Source: Anaerotruncus rubiinfantis (GTDB taxonomy: Bacteria > Bacillota > Clostridia > Oscillospirales > Ruminococcaceae). Taken from it: DNA of 64,000 nucleotides. The position numbers were made by a program, and so were the translations under genes. This document shows positions 56,634 to 64,000 of this stretch, piece after piece; positions within the stretch are counted from its first letter, which is position 1, and each line of letters opens with the position of its first letter. The notes below the pieces were generated by a model, which saw nothing but the letters and a program-made list of their open reading frames with translations, had not been told where the DNA came from and searched no databases. The stretch lies in NCBI RefSeq assembly GCF_900078395.1, contig NZ_FKLA01000009.1:1874614-1938613 (forward strand), given 5' to 3'.

Positions 56634-57650
56634 TCACTGCCCATCCCGCGGCATCCGGTTTTTCAGCTCGGCCAGTGAATGCTCGATCTGCGTAACCACG
56701 CCGCGTTCGGTGTAGTTCATCGCCTGGTGGATCGCGTTTTTGAACGCGCGCGCATCCGAACTGCCGTGCGCCTTGATCACCGGCTTTGTGATACCCATGA
56801 GCGGCGCGCCGCCGTATTCTTTGTAATCCATTTTGTTTTTGAAGCCGTTTACACCGTCCTTCACAAGCAGATATCCCATCTTGGTCTTTCCGCTGGCCAT
56901 GAAGATCCCCTTGAGTTCGTTCGAGAACCACTTCGCAAGCCCTTCTGTCAGTTTCAGGATGACATTTCCGGTGAAGCCGTCGCAGATTGCCACGTCGCAG
57001 CAGCCCTGCGGCAGGTAGCGCGGTTCAACGTTGCCGATGAAGTTAATCGGCGCATGCTGGAGCTGCTCATTCGCCTCCTTCTGCAGGTCAAGGCCTTTGG
57101 AATCCTCCGAACCGATGTTCACGGTGCCGACCCTTGGGTGTTTCACCCCGATGATGTTTTCCATGTAGATGCTGCCCATGATGCCGAACTGGGTGAGCAT
57201 TTCCGGGCGGCATTCTTTGTTTGCGCCAATGTCGATCAGCATGTAACAGCCGTTTGCGTTTGGGATGACTGTCGCGAGCGCCGCGCGTTTGATCCCTTTG
57301 ATCCGCTTGACAAGCACCGAGGCGCCCACGACAACCGCACCGGTGCTTCCGGCACTCACAAATGCGTCTCCTTCTCCGCTCGCAAGCATCTTGAGCCCGA
57401 CCGCCATCGTGCAGTCGTCGTAAGACTTGACCACCTCGGCCGGGTCCACCTCGACCGGGATGACCTTCTCGACGTTCGTGATCGAAATCCGGTCAAGCGA
57501 AATGCCGTTCTTAGCCGCTTCGTCCCGGATCACCCGCTCATTGCCGACAGCAAGGATATCCACGCCGTATTCCTGCACCGCCATGGCGCAGCCTTTGAGA
57601 ATTTCGATCGGCGCATGGTCGCCTCCAAACACATCCACAATAATCCGCAT
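56634..57650 (-). CDS. plsX: Phosphate acyltransferase PlsX
   Basis: Converts acyl-ACP to acyl-phosphate for PlsY, the first step of phospholipid synthesis in most bacteria. The 338-aa protein begins RIIVDVFGGDHAPIEILKG and shows ASGEGDAFVSAGSTGA, LIDIGANKECRPEML and VAICDGFTGNVILKLTEGL, all family blocks (the usual first motif is DAMGGD; here DVFGGD). No fapR or fab genes are adjacent. Confidence 0.95.
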   Translation of the reverse strand: MRIIVDVFGGDHAPIEILKGCAMAVQEYGVDILAVGNERVIRDEAAKNGISLDRISITNVEKVIPVEVDPAEVVKSYDDCTMAVGLKMLASGEGDAFVSAGSTGAVVVGASVLVKRIKGIKRAALATVIPNANGCYMLIDIGANKECRPEMLTQFGIMGSIYMENIIGVKHPRVGTVNIGSEDSKGLDLQKEANEQLQHAPINFIGNVEPRYLPQGCCDVAICDGFTGNVILKLTEGLAKWFSNELKGIFMASGKTKMGYLLVKDGVNGFKNKMDYKEYGGAPLMGITKPVIKAHGSSDARAFKNAIHQAMNYTERGVVTQIEHSLAELKNRMPRDGQ

Positions 57651-57664
57651 GTCATTTTCCTCCC

Positions 57665-58969
57665 TTATTCCGATTCCAATACCGTTTTCAGATGTAAAAG
57701 CCCCCGTTCAGCCACGGTCAGGTACCGCTGCTGCTTGTCCTTGATGCGTGTTTCCGCGGGCGGCAGGATTCCCATATTGCAGCCCATCGGCTGGAAATCC
57801 ACGACGCTTTCGTCGCTGATGTAGTGCGAAAGCGCACCGCACATGCAGTCGCGCGGCAAAATAAGCTCTGGTTTCCCCAGAAGTATCCTGGCAAGGTGCT
57901 TCCCTGCAAGTATGCCCGACATTGCGGACTCAATATACCCTTCCACGCCGGTTATCTGCCCGGCAAAATAGATTTTCCCATTTCTCCGCAGCCGGAACGT
58001 CCTGTCGAGCAGACGCGGCGAATCGATGAAGGTGTTGCGGTGCATCACCCCATACCGCACAAATTCAGCGTTCTCAAGCCCCGGGATCATCGAAAAGACC
58101 CGCTTCTGCTCCCCAAATTTGAGATTTGTCTGGAAGCCTACCAGATTGTAGAGCGTCCCGTCACGGTTTTCCCGCCGCAGCTGCACCACCGCCCATGGAC
58201 GGTGGCCGGTGCGCGGGTCGCGCAGCCCCACCGGCTTGAGCGGGCCGTAACGGATGGTGTCCGCGCCGCGCTTCGCCATGATTTCGATCGGCATGCAGCC
58301 TTCATAGACATGTTTTTCCGGCCGGTCAAAGGCATGCAGCTCGGCGCTTTCAGCCGTACGCAGCGCCTCATAAAAAGTTTCATATTCCTCTTTGCTGAAC
58401 GGACAATTGATATAGTCGTCGTCCCCGCGCTCATAGCGCGCGGCAAAAAACGCCTTCTCCATATCGACCGACTGAAAGGTCACAATCGGAGCGGCGGCAT
58501 CGAAGAAGCTGAGCGAACCGCCGCAGAGTGCCTCAATCTGTTTTGCGAGCGTGTCGGAGGTAAGCGGGCCGGTCGCGACAATTGTATAACCGTCGTCCGG
58601 GATTTCGGTCACTTCCCCATGCACGACCTCAATCTTTTCGTGCGCCAGGATTTTTTCGGTCACCAAGGCCGAAAACGCATCCCTGTCAACGGCAAGCGCG
58701 CCGCCCGCCGCCACGCTTGTTTTCAGAGCGCAGTCGACGACCAGCGAGCCTAATAAACGCATTTCCTCTTTCAGCATCCCGGCGGCAGAACCGATCCGCT
58801 GCGCCTTGAGTGAGTTCGAGCAGACCAGTTCAGCGAAGCTGGGATTATGGTGCGCCGGGGAATATTTCTGCGGCTTCATCTCATAAAGCCGCACCTCGAT
58901 GCCTTCATTTGCGAGCGCCCACGCCGCTTCACATCCCGCGAGCCCCGCGCCGACCACCCGGACGGTCAT
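57665..58969 (-). CDS. trmFO: tRNA m5U54 methyltransferase TrmFO
   Basis: Folate/FAD-dependent enzyme making 5-methyluridine at position 54 of tRNAs, the Firmicutes counterpart of TrmA. The 434-aa protein opens with the FAD-binding VVGAGLAGCEAAWAL, then MKPQKYSPAHHNPSFAELVCSNSL, FFAARYERGDDDYINCPF, and CGALSHYISD near the end. Its 3' neighbour is plsX (14 nt) and it overlaps topA by 4 nt, matching the conserved dprA-topA-trmFO order. Confidence 0.96.
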   Translation of the reverse strand: MTVRVVGAGLAGCEAAWALANEGIEVRLYEMKPQKYSPAHHNPSFAELVCSNSLKAQRIGSAAGMLKEEMRLLGSLVVDCALKTSVAAGGALAVDRDAFSALVTEKILAHEKIEVVHGEVTEIPDDGYTIVATGPLTSDTLAKQIEALCGGSLSFFDAAAPIVTFQSVDMEKAFFAARYERGDDDYINCPFSKEEYETFYEALRTAESAELHAFDRPEKHVYEGCMPIEIMAKRGADTIRYGPLKPVGLRDPRTGHRPWAVVQLRRENRDGTLYNLVGFQTNLKFGEQKRVFSMIPGLENAEFVRYGVMHRNTFIDSPRLLDRTFRLRRNGKIYFAGQITGVEGYIESAMSGILAGKHLARILLGKPELILPRDCMCGALSHYISDESVVDFQPMGCNMGILPPAETRIKDKQQRYLTVAERGLLHLKTVLESE

Positions 58970-61101
58970 TCTTCCGCGTCCTTTGCGGTTTTTTCTTCAC
59001 CTTCACCTTTGCCCTTGACAGGCCGCGCATAATCGCAGTCTTCCTTCAGGCAGTGGATCATTGCGCCGCGTCCGGTTTTTTGGAACAGGGTCGCGCCGCA
59101 TTTCGGGCATTTCTCCTCGAGCGGCTTATCCCAGGTCATGAACTGACATTGGGGATTGTGTTCACAGCCGTAATAGCCCTTGCCGTTTTTGGATTTCTTC
59201 GCAAGCACCTTTCCTCCACAGACCGGGCAGAGCCCCCCGGTTTCCTTGACAATTTTCTTGGTGTTGCGGCATTCCGGGAAGCCCGGACATGCCAAAAATT
59301 TTCCAAAGCGGCCGATCTTAATGACCATTTTGCGGCCGCAAAGCTCACAAACCACGTCGGTTTCCTCGTCCGGCACCTTGACGCGGGTTCCATCCATATT
59401 CTTTTCAGCCGTTTCCAGCGTTTCAATAAAAGGCCCGTAAAACTTGGAAAGCATCCCGACATAGTCGGCCTTGCCTTCCTCCACCTCGTCAAGCTCCTTC
59501 TCCATATTTGCGGTGAAGGTCACGTCGACGATATTGGAAAACTGCTCCTCCATCAACTTGGTCGTCACCTCGCCCAGTGCGGTCGGCTTAAGCGCTTTTC
59601 CTTCCCGTTCAACATAGTTGCGCGCCAGGATGGTTGTGATGGTCGGGGCATAGGTACTCGGACGGCCGATCCCATTTTCCTCAAGCGCCTTGATAAGCGA
59701 CGCCTCGGTGTAGCGGGCGGGAGGCTGGGTGAAGTGCTGATTCGGGGAGAGCTCCTTGAGATTCAGAATATCCCCAACCGCGAGCGGCGGGAGCGCCGCG
59801 GAACCTTCCTCATCGTCGTCCTTGCTGTCCTCGTAAAGGACGGTAAAGCCGTCGAATTTCACAGTGAAGCCGGAAGCCTTGAAGAGGTATTCGCCCGCGC
59901 TAATGTCGACCGCTACCGTGTCAAGCAGGGAATTTGCCATCTGACTTGCGATGAAGCGCTCCCAGATGAGCTTGTAGAGTTTATACTGCTCGGCGGTCAG
60001 GCTCTTTTTGATGCTGTCCGGGGTGATCGCGGGATCGGACGGGCGGATCGCCTCATGCGCGTCCTGCGCGTTCTTCTTGGTCTTGAATACGCGGCGGGTA
60101 CCCGGCAGGTATTCCTTGCCGTATTTGCCGACGATATAGTTTTCAGCGGCCTCGGCGGCCTCGTTCGAGATGCGCAGGCTGTCGGTACGCATGTAGGTAA
60201 TGAGGCCAACCGGGCCGAGATCTTCAATTTCAACGCCTTCGTAAAGTTCCTGCGCGATCTTCATCGTGCGGCGGGACTGGTAACCAAGGCGGCGGGAAGC
60301 CTCCTGCTGAAGGGTCGAAGTGATAAACGGCGGCGACGGGGATTTCTTGCGCACACCTTTTTTGACGCCGGCGACAGTATATTCCGCGCCTTCGAGCGCC
60401 GCTACGATTTTCCTCGCGGCTTCTTCATCAGGGATGGCGGTCAGATCGAGTTTTTTGCCCCCGATTGAGTAGAGCTTCGATGGAAACGGCTTCTTTGCAT
60501 AACCCTTCGCGGCAAGCTTCGCGTCGATACTCCAGTATTCCTGCTGTTTGAAAGCGCGGATCTCCTCTTCTCGGTCGACGATAATGCGTACCGCCACCGA
60601 CTGAACGCGTCCAGCCGAAAGCCCCTTTCGCACTTTGCGCCAAAGGAACGGGCTGAGCTTATAGCCAACGATCCGGTCCAGGATACGGCGGGCCTGCTGC
60701 GCATCGACCAGTTTTTCATCGATCTCGCGCGGATGATCCATGCCGTATCTCACGCCGGTTTTGGTGATCTCGTTAAAGGTCACGCGGTTCGGCTCGTGCA
60801 GATCCACGCCGAGCATCTGCGCCAGGTGCCAGGAAATCGCCTCCCCTTCGCGGTCAGGGTCGGTCGCGAGGTAGATGGTTTCGCTCTTTTTAGCTTTCTT
60901 TTTGAGATCCTTGATGAGGTCCTCCTTGCCTTTGATATCGACATAGATCGGCGAGAACTCATGCTCGACATCCACGCCGAGCTTGCTTTTGGGCAGGTCG
61001 CGCACATGTCCCATTGAGGCAACGACATCGAAATCCTTGCCCAGATATTTTTTGATTGTCTTGGCCTTTGCAGGCGACTCGACAATTACGAGGTTTGACA
61101 A
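58966..61101 (-). CDS. topA: DNA topoisomerase I
   Basis: Type IA topoisomerase relaxing negative supercoils. The 711-aa protein has an N-terminal Toprim domain (LVIVESPAKAKTIKKYLG, ATDPDREGEAISWHLA), the active-site tyrosine in GLITYMRTDSLRIS, and three C-terminal zinc-finger repeats (CELCGRKM...CPGFPEC, CPVCGGKV...C, CPKCGATL...C). The tail is acidic/basic low complexity. It is 63 nt after dprA and overlaps trmFO. Confidence 0.98.
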   Translation of the reverse strand: MSNLVIVESPAKAKTIKKYLGKDFDVVASMGHVRDLPKSKLGVDVEHEFSPIYVDIKGKEDLIKDLKKKAKKSETIYLATDPDREGEAISWHLAQMLGVDLHEPNRVTFNEITKTGVRYGMDHPREIDEKLVDAQQARRILDRIVGYKLSPFLWRKVRKGLSAGRVQSVAVRIIVDREEEIRAFKQQEYWSIDAKLAAKGYAKKPFPSKLYSIGGKKLDLTAIPDEEAARKIVAALEGAEYTVAGVKKGVRKKSPSPPFITSTLQQEASRRLGYQSRRTMKIAQELYEGVEIEDLGPVGLITYMRTDSLRISNEAAEAAENYIVGKYGKEYLPGTRRVFKTKKNAQDAHEAIRPSDPAITPDSIKKSLTAEQYKLYKLIWERFIASQMANSLLDTVAVDISAGEYLFKASGFTVKFDGFTVLYEDSKDDDEEGSAALPPLAVGDILNLKELSPNQHFTQPPARYTEASLIKALEENGIGRPSTYAPTITTILARNYVEREGKALKPTALGEVTTKLMEEQFSNIVDVTFTANMEKELDEVEEGKADYVGMLSKFYGPFIETLETAEKNMDGTRVKVPDEETDVVCELCGRKMVIKIGRFGKFLACPGFPECRNTKKIVKETGGLCPVCGGKVLAKKSKNGKGYYGCEHNPQCQFMTWDKPLEEKCPKCGATLFQKTGRGAMIHCLKEDCDYARPVKGKGEGEEKTAKDAEE

Positions 61102-61164
61102 ACAAAACCATTCCTTTCTGGAGAATCATTCTCTTTATCCGCATGCGTTAATTCGCAGTTGCTT

Positions 61165-62424
61165 TCAATCTGATTCCGGCTCCCGGATCACATACCGTTT
61201 GCCGGGCAGGACTTTTACAAGATCCTGCAGTTCAAGCTCGGTGAGCGCCACCATGCACTCCATCGCGGAAAATCCCGTCCGGCCGACGATCCAGTCGCCA
61301 TCCGCCGGCTCCCGCCCAAGCAGCTCATAGATCCGCTGCGCCGGCATGGACACCGCACGCGCGTCGAGCTCCGCTTTTACAATCCGTTTTACCGGCGCGG
61401 CAGCTTCCTGCGCCACCATCAGGAATTCCTCCCGGCCGCTCCCGGCCGGACGCGCAATTTTGCGTGGAAAATTTACCTGCTGGGTCTGCATCGGCGCTGA
61501 AACAGCGCGCAGCCGCCGCACAATCGATTTGGGGTCCATCTTCTCAGGGAATTTGTTTATATATTCCTCTAAAATGCTGTAAACATTCACGACAATCTTC
61601 GCGCCATCCTTGATCAGCCGGTTACAGCCGGTCATCTTCGCATCGAAGATCCCGCCCGGCACGGCGAACACGTCCCGGTTCTGCCGCAGCGCATGATTCG
61701 CGGTGATGAGCGCTCCGCTCTGTTCGGGTGCCTGCACAACCACCACACCGGATGCGATCCCGGAGAGCAGGCGGTTGCGGATGTGGAAATTATATCTGCG
61801 CGGCGCTTCCCCAAACGGGAATTCGGAGATCAATACACCGCCATTCTCTAGGATGCTTCGTTTCAGTCCGTGGCTCGCCTGCGGATAATCGATATCCATC
61901 CCGCAGGCAAGCAGCCCGATCGTCCTGCCCTGTGCGCGAAGCGCCCCTTCATGGCATGCACAGTCGATTCCGACCGCCAGACCGCTTGCGATCGTGCATC
62001 CGGCGACCGCAAGGTCGTAGGAAAGCTTTGCGGCACAGGTTTCGCCGTATTGGTCGCTTTCCCGTGTACCGACCATCGTAATGACAAGTTCCCCGTCGAT
62101 TCCCGAAAGGTCGCCGCGTACATATAATACACACGGCATGCAGTCGATATTTGTCAGATTGGAGGGATAGTCCGGATGATCCGGTGTAATGACGGCACAC
62201 TGGTGCTTTTTCGCCCGCAGCAGGTTCTCTTTCGCATGCTCCAGCGTAGTCGCTTTGATCTTTTCGATCTCCTTTGGCGCGAAAATTCCAGTCGCGGAAA
62301 GCTCGCGCGCGCTCATGCGGTATAGGGCTTCGGGCGAACCGATTTCGCGGATCACACGATCCGCTTTGACATTGCCGATCCCCAGCGCTTCCTGCAGCCA
62401 GATCCAGTAAATGCGGTCAGCCAT
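61165..62424 (-). CDS. dprA: DNA processing protein DprA
   Basis: Loads RecA onto incoming single-stranded DNA in transformation. The 419-aa protein has an N-terminal SAM/HhH-like region (ALGIGNVKADRVIREIGSPEALY), the Rossmann core with MVGTRESDQYGE, IASGLAVGIDCACHEGAL, GLLACGMDIDYP and the RNRLLSGIASGVVVVQ block, and a C-terminal winged-helix domain (about 355-415). It stands before topA, as in most Firmicutes; no com genes are in the window. Confidence 0.97.
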   Translation of the reverse strand: MADRIYWIWLQEALGIGNVKADRVIREIGSPEALYRMSARELSATGIFAPKEIEKIKATTLEHAKENLLRAKKHQCAVITPDHPDYPSNLTNIDCMPCVLYVRGDLSGIDGELVITMVGTRESDQYGETCAAKLSYDLAVAGCTIASGLAVGIDCACHEGALRAQGRTIGLLACGMDIDYPQASHGLKRSILENGGVLISEFPFGEAPRRYNFHIRNRLLSGIASGVVVVQAPEQSGALITANHALRQNRDVFAVPGGIFDAKMTGCNRLIKDGAKIVVNVYSILEEYINKFPEKMDPKSIVRRLRAVSAPMQTQQVNFPRKIARPAGSGREEFLMVAQEAAAPVKRIVKAELDARAVSMPAQRIYELLGREPADGDWIVGRTGFSAMECMVALTELELQDLVKVLPGKRYVIREPESD

Positions 62425-62472
62425 GCTCGGCCCCTCCTGTCATATCTTTTCCCTGTTGTCCTGATCGCTAGA

Positions 62473-63273
62473 TCAAAGCCGGTCCCGGGTCATCTCCCAG
62501 ACCAGAATTCCCGCGGCCATTGCCGCATTGAGCGATTCGCTGTCCGGCCGCATCGGAATGATCACCGCCCCGTCGCACTGATCGATCATCTCTTTGGCCA
62601 GTCCATTGCCCTCATTTCCGATGACGACGGCACAGCCGCCGGCTAGCTTTGCCTTTGAAACCGGCGCCGCCCCTTCACACAGCGCGGCGGCCCAAACCGG
62701 CACCTTCTCCTGCCGCAGCGCCGCGATAATACCGTCAAGATCGCCGCACACCGCAGACGGTACCTTGAACACGCCGCCCATCGACGCGCGCAGCACCTTG
62801 AGGCTGTACAGATCCGGGCAGTCGTCCGAAAGAAATACCCCGTCCACCCCAAAGGCGGCGGCGGTACGCAGGATCGTGCCGAGGTTTCCGGGATCCTGCA
62901 GGGATGAAAGCAGGAGAAATTTACCGTTACTGCCTATTTTAACAGGTTGCGTTTGGTTGTCAAGCATCGAAAATACGCCGAATACCCCCTGCGGGCTCGG
63001 TGACTGAGCCAGCTTCGCAGCCACCGAAGATGAAATTCCAACCAGCTCCAGGCCTTTTTCCGCAAGCTTCGTCAACACATCATATCGCTTGAACGCCTCT
63101 TCGGTGACATACGCCGCCCGCGGCGTACAGCCCGCATTGAACGCCTCCGCTGTGAGCTTGACCCCTTCGGTGACGAAACGCCCGGTTTCCCGGCGCGCCT
63201 TGCGCGAACCGGCCAGCCGCACATATTCCTTGACCGCGGGATTCTCCCGCGAAGTGATTTCCCGCAGCACCAT
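62473..63273 (-). CDS. SpoU/TrmH-family RNA 2'-O-methyltransferase
   Basis: A 266-aa SPOUT methyltransferase with an N-terminal substrate-binding domain (ITSRENPAVKEYVRLAGSRKAR, RFVTEGVKL) and a knotted catalytic domain: LLLSSLQDPGNLGTILRTAAAFGVDGVFLSDD, CAVVIGNEGNGL and IIPMRPDSESLNAAMAAGILVWEM are the three SpoU motifs. It resembles YsgA-type rRNA methyltransferases; the target nucleotide is not known. It lies between rplT (with a terminator between) and dprA (48 nt). Confidence 0.93.
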   Translation of the reverse strand: MVLREITSRENPAVKEYVRLAGSRKARRETGRFVTEGVKLTAEAFNAGCTPRAAYVTEEAFKRYDVLTKLAEKGLELVGISSSVAAKLAQSPSPQGVFGVFSMLDNQTQPVKIGSNGKFLLLSSLQDPGNLGTILRTAAAFGVDGVFLSDDCPDLYSLKVLRASMGGVFKVPSAVCGDLDGIIAALRQEKVPVWAAALCEGAAPVSKAKLAGGCAVVIGNEGNGLAKEMIDQCDGAVIIPMRPDSESLNAAMAAGILVWEMTRDRL

Positions 63274-63315
63274 GTGGCAAAATCCTCCTTTTATCAGAAA
63301 GGGATAAAATTACAA

Positions 63316-63345
63316 ATACGCCCGCAGTCAATGACGCGGGCGTAT
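63316..63345 (-). terminator. Intrinsic terminator after rplT
   Basis: ATACGCCCGC (63316-63325) pairs with GCGGGCGTAT (63336-63345). On the minus strand TTGTAATTTTAT follows. It ends the infC-rpmI-rplT unit, 12 nt after the rplT stop. Confidence 0.75.
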
Positions 63346-63357
63346 ACTGCAAGATTA

Positions 63358-63711
63358 TTAAAGGGCTGCTTTCGCCTTTTCGCACAGGGCAGTGAACGCG
63401 GCCGCATCGTTGATGGCGATCTCGGAGAGCATCTTTCTGTTGAGATCGACACCGGCCTTGTTAAGGCCGTTCATCAGCGTGCTGTAGTTCATGCCGTTGA
63501 TGCGAGCGGCGGCGGAAATGCGGGTGATCCACAGGCGGCGGAAATCACGCTTTTTCTGTTTTCTGCCGATGAAAGCGTAGTTTCCGGATTTCATGACCTG
63601 CTGTTTGGCCATTTTAAAGAGCTTGCTCTTAGCGCCAAAATAACCTTTGGCAAGCTTCAGAGTCTTTTTTCTTCTTTTGCGCGTCATCATTGCGCCCTTA
63701 ACACGAGCCAT
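63358..63711 (-). CDS. rplT: 50S ribosomal protein L20
   Basis: A 117-aa basic protein that binds 23S rRNA early in assembly and in many Firmicutes represses its own operon through the leader [63 protein letters not shown] and [25 protein letters not shown] span the family. It is 27 nt after rpmI. Any L20-leader would lie upstream of infC, outside this window. Confidence 0.98.
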   Translation of the reverse strand: MARVKGAMMTRKRRKKTLKLAKGYFGAKSKLFKMAKQQVMKSGNYAFIGRKQKKRDFRRLWITRISAAARINGMNYSTLMNGLNKAGVDLNRKMLSEIAINDAAAFTALCEKAKAAL

Positions 63712-63738
63712 ATCTATTTACCTCCGTTATTTTTCCGA

Positions 63739-63936
63739 TTATTTGTAAGGAATGAGCAGTTTAATGGTCGGAGCATTGGTCTTGTCCGCGTAGGTGCCCT
63801 GGCGCAGACGGCGGCCTCTCTTGGTGTCCTTCTTGGTCAGGATATGGGACTTGTAAGCACGGGCGCGCTTTACTTTACCATTTTTGGTGAGTCCGAAGCG
63901 CTTTTTTGCGCCGGTATGAGTCTTCAGCTTAGGCAT
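63739..63936 (-). CDS. rpmI: 50S ribosomal protein L35
   Basis: A 65-aa basic ribosomal protein: [37 protein letters not shown] is the L35 signature. The ATG at 63936 follows GGGAGGAAAC and lies inside the last codons of infC, an 8-nt overlap that suggests coupled translation. Confidence 0.98.
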   Translation of the reverse strand: MPKLKTHTGAKKRFGLTKNGKVKRARAYKSHILTKKDTKRGRRLRQGTYADKTNAPTIKLLIPYK

Positions 63937-64000
63937 TTTTGTTTCCTCCCTTAATATTGGTGGCCGGCTTTGGCGAAATAAACATAACCATGCTGCGGCC
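63929..64000 (-). CDS. infC: Translation initiation factor IF-3, C-terminal end only
   Basis: Only the last 23 codons lie in the window. They read [12 protein letters not shown] followed by a short variable tail ending ...GGNKNA, matching the IF-3 C-terminus (usual GR.M.F..PKP). The stop overlaps the rpmI start. The infC-rpmI-rplT order is nearly universal. Confidence 0.9.
   Translation of the reverse strand, partial: GRSMVMFISPKPATNIKGGNKNA

Noticed and set aside
58810..60468. Plus-strand open frame opposite topA (552 codons)
   Set aside because: Antisense shadow; topA motifs are complete on the other strand.

Overview
The window looks like a chromosomal segment of a GC-rich anaerobic Firmicute, most likely class Clostridia near the Oscillospiraceae/Ruminococcaceae. 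This is inferred from gene content and order: an Rnf complex in clostridial order C-D-G-E-A-B with its own ApbE, a rubredoxin/A-type flavoprotein pair for oxygen and NO detoxification, Firmicutes-type division (SepF, DivIVA) and YlbF genes, a CD1247-like protein, and strong AGGAGG-type ribosome binding sites. All intact genes but one lie on the minus strand; the exception is an rluA-family gene at 32544-33509. I see no rRNA, tRNA, CRISPR array, insertion sequence or prophage.

Layout, given left to right (transcription runs right to left). 1-7156: division/cell-wall cluster lspA (cut by the edge), ileS, divIVA, ylmH, sepF, yggS and a HlyD-like membrane protein. 7178-14960: RNA modification and mismatch repair, hfq, miaA, mutL, mutS, ylbF-like, miaB. 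15081-16515: rubredoxin and FprA flavoprotein. 16624-21517: uvrA and uvrB. 21518-22035: the only long gene-free stretch, AT-rich, with a candidate structured RNA and a perfect 21-bp hairpin. 22036-30864: an accessory catabolic locus with a DeoR-type regulator, a DUF1537 acid-sugar kinase, a class II aldolase, a complete TRAP transporter, a PEP-mutase/isocitrate-lyase-family lyase, a class I aldolase and an IolC-like PfkB kinase. 31086-34174: radC, pyrE, rluA, a palindromic repeat cluster, a small Xre regulator and a gene remnant. 34237-40839: rnfB-A-E-G-D-C, a Gx-transporter-like gene and apbE. 40962-45338: CD1247-like, efp, pepP, aroQ, a TIM-barrel protein, yqeG and rpsU. 45464-50412: leuS, rsfS, yqeK, nadD, yhbY, rdgB. 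50412-58969: ftsY, smc, an Elp3-like radical SAM protein, rnc, plsX, trmFO. 58966-64000: topA, dprA, a SpoU methyltransferase, rplT, rpmI and the 3' end of infC.

Most of the window is conserved housekeeping DNA in tight operons, often with 1-4 nt overlaps. The accessory catabolic locus is the most promising part biologically. Its regulator promoter and its first structural-gene promoter carry nearly the same 19-bp sequence just downstream of the -10 box, which suggests one DeoR operator controlling both. The gene set pairs two kinases with two aldolases plus a lyase and a TRAP importer but has no obvious dehydrogenase, so the substrate and route cannot be read from known pathways. Promoters and terminators reported here were found by eye.
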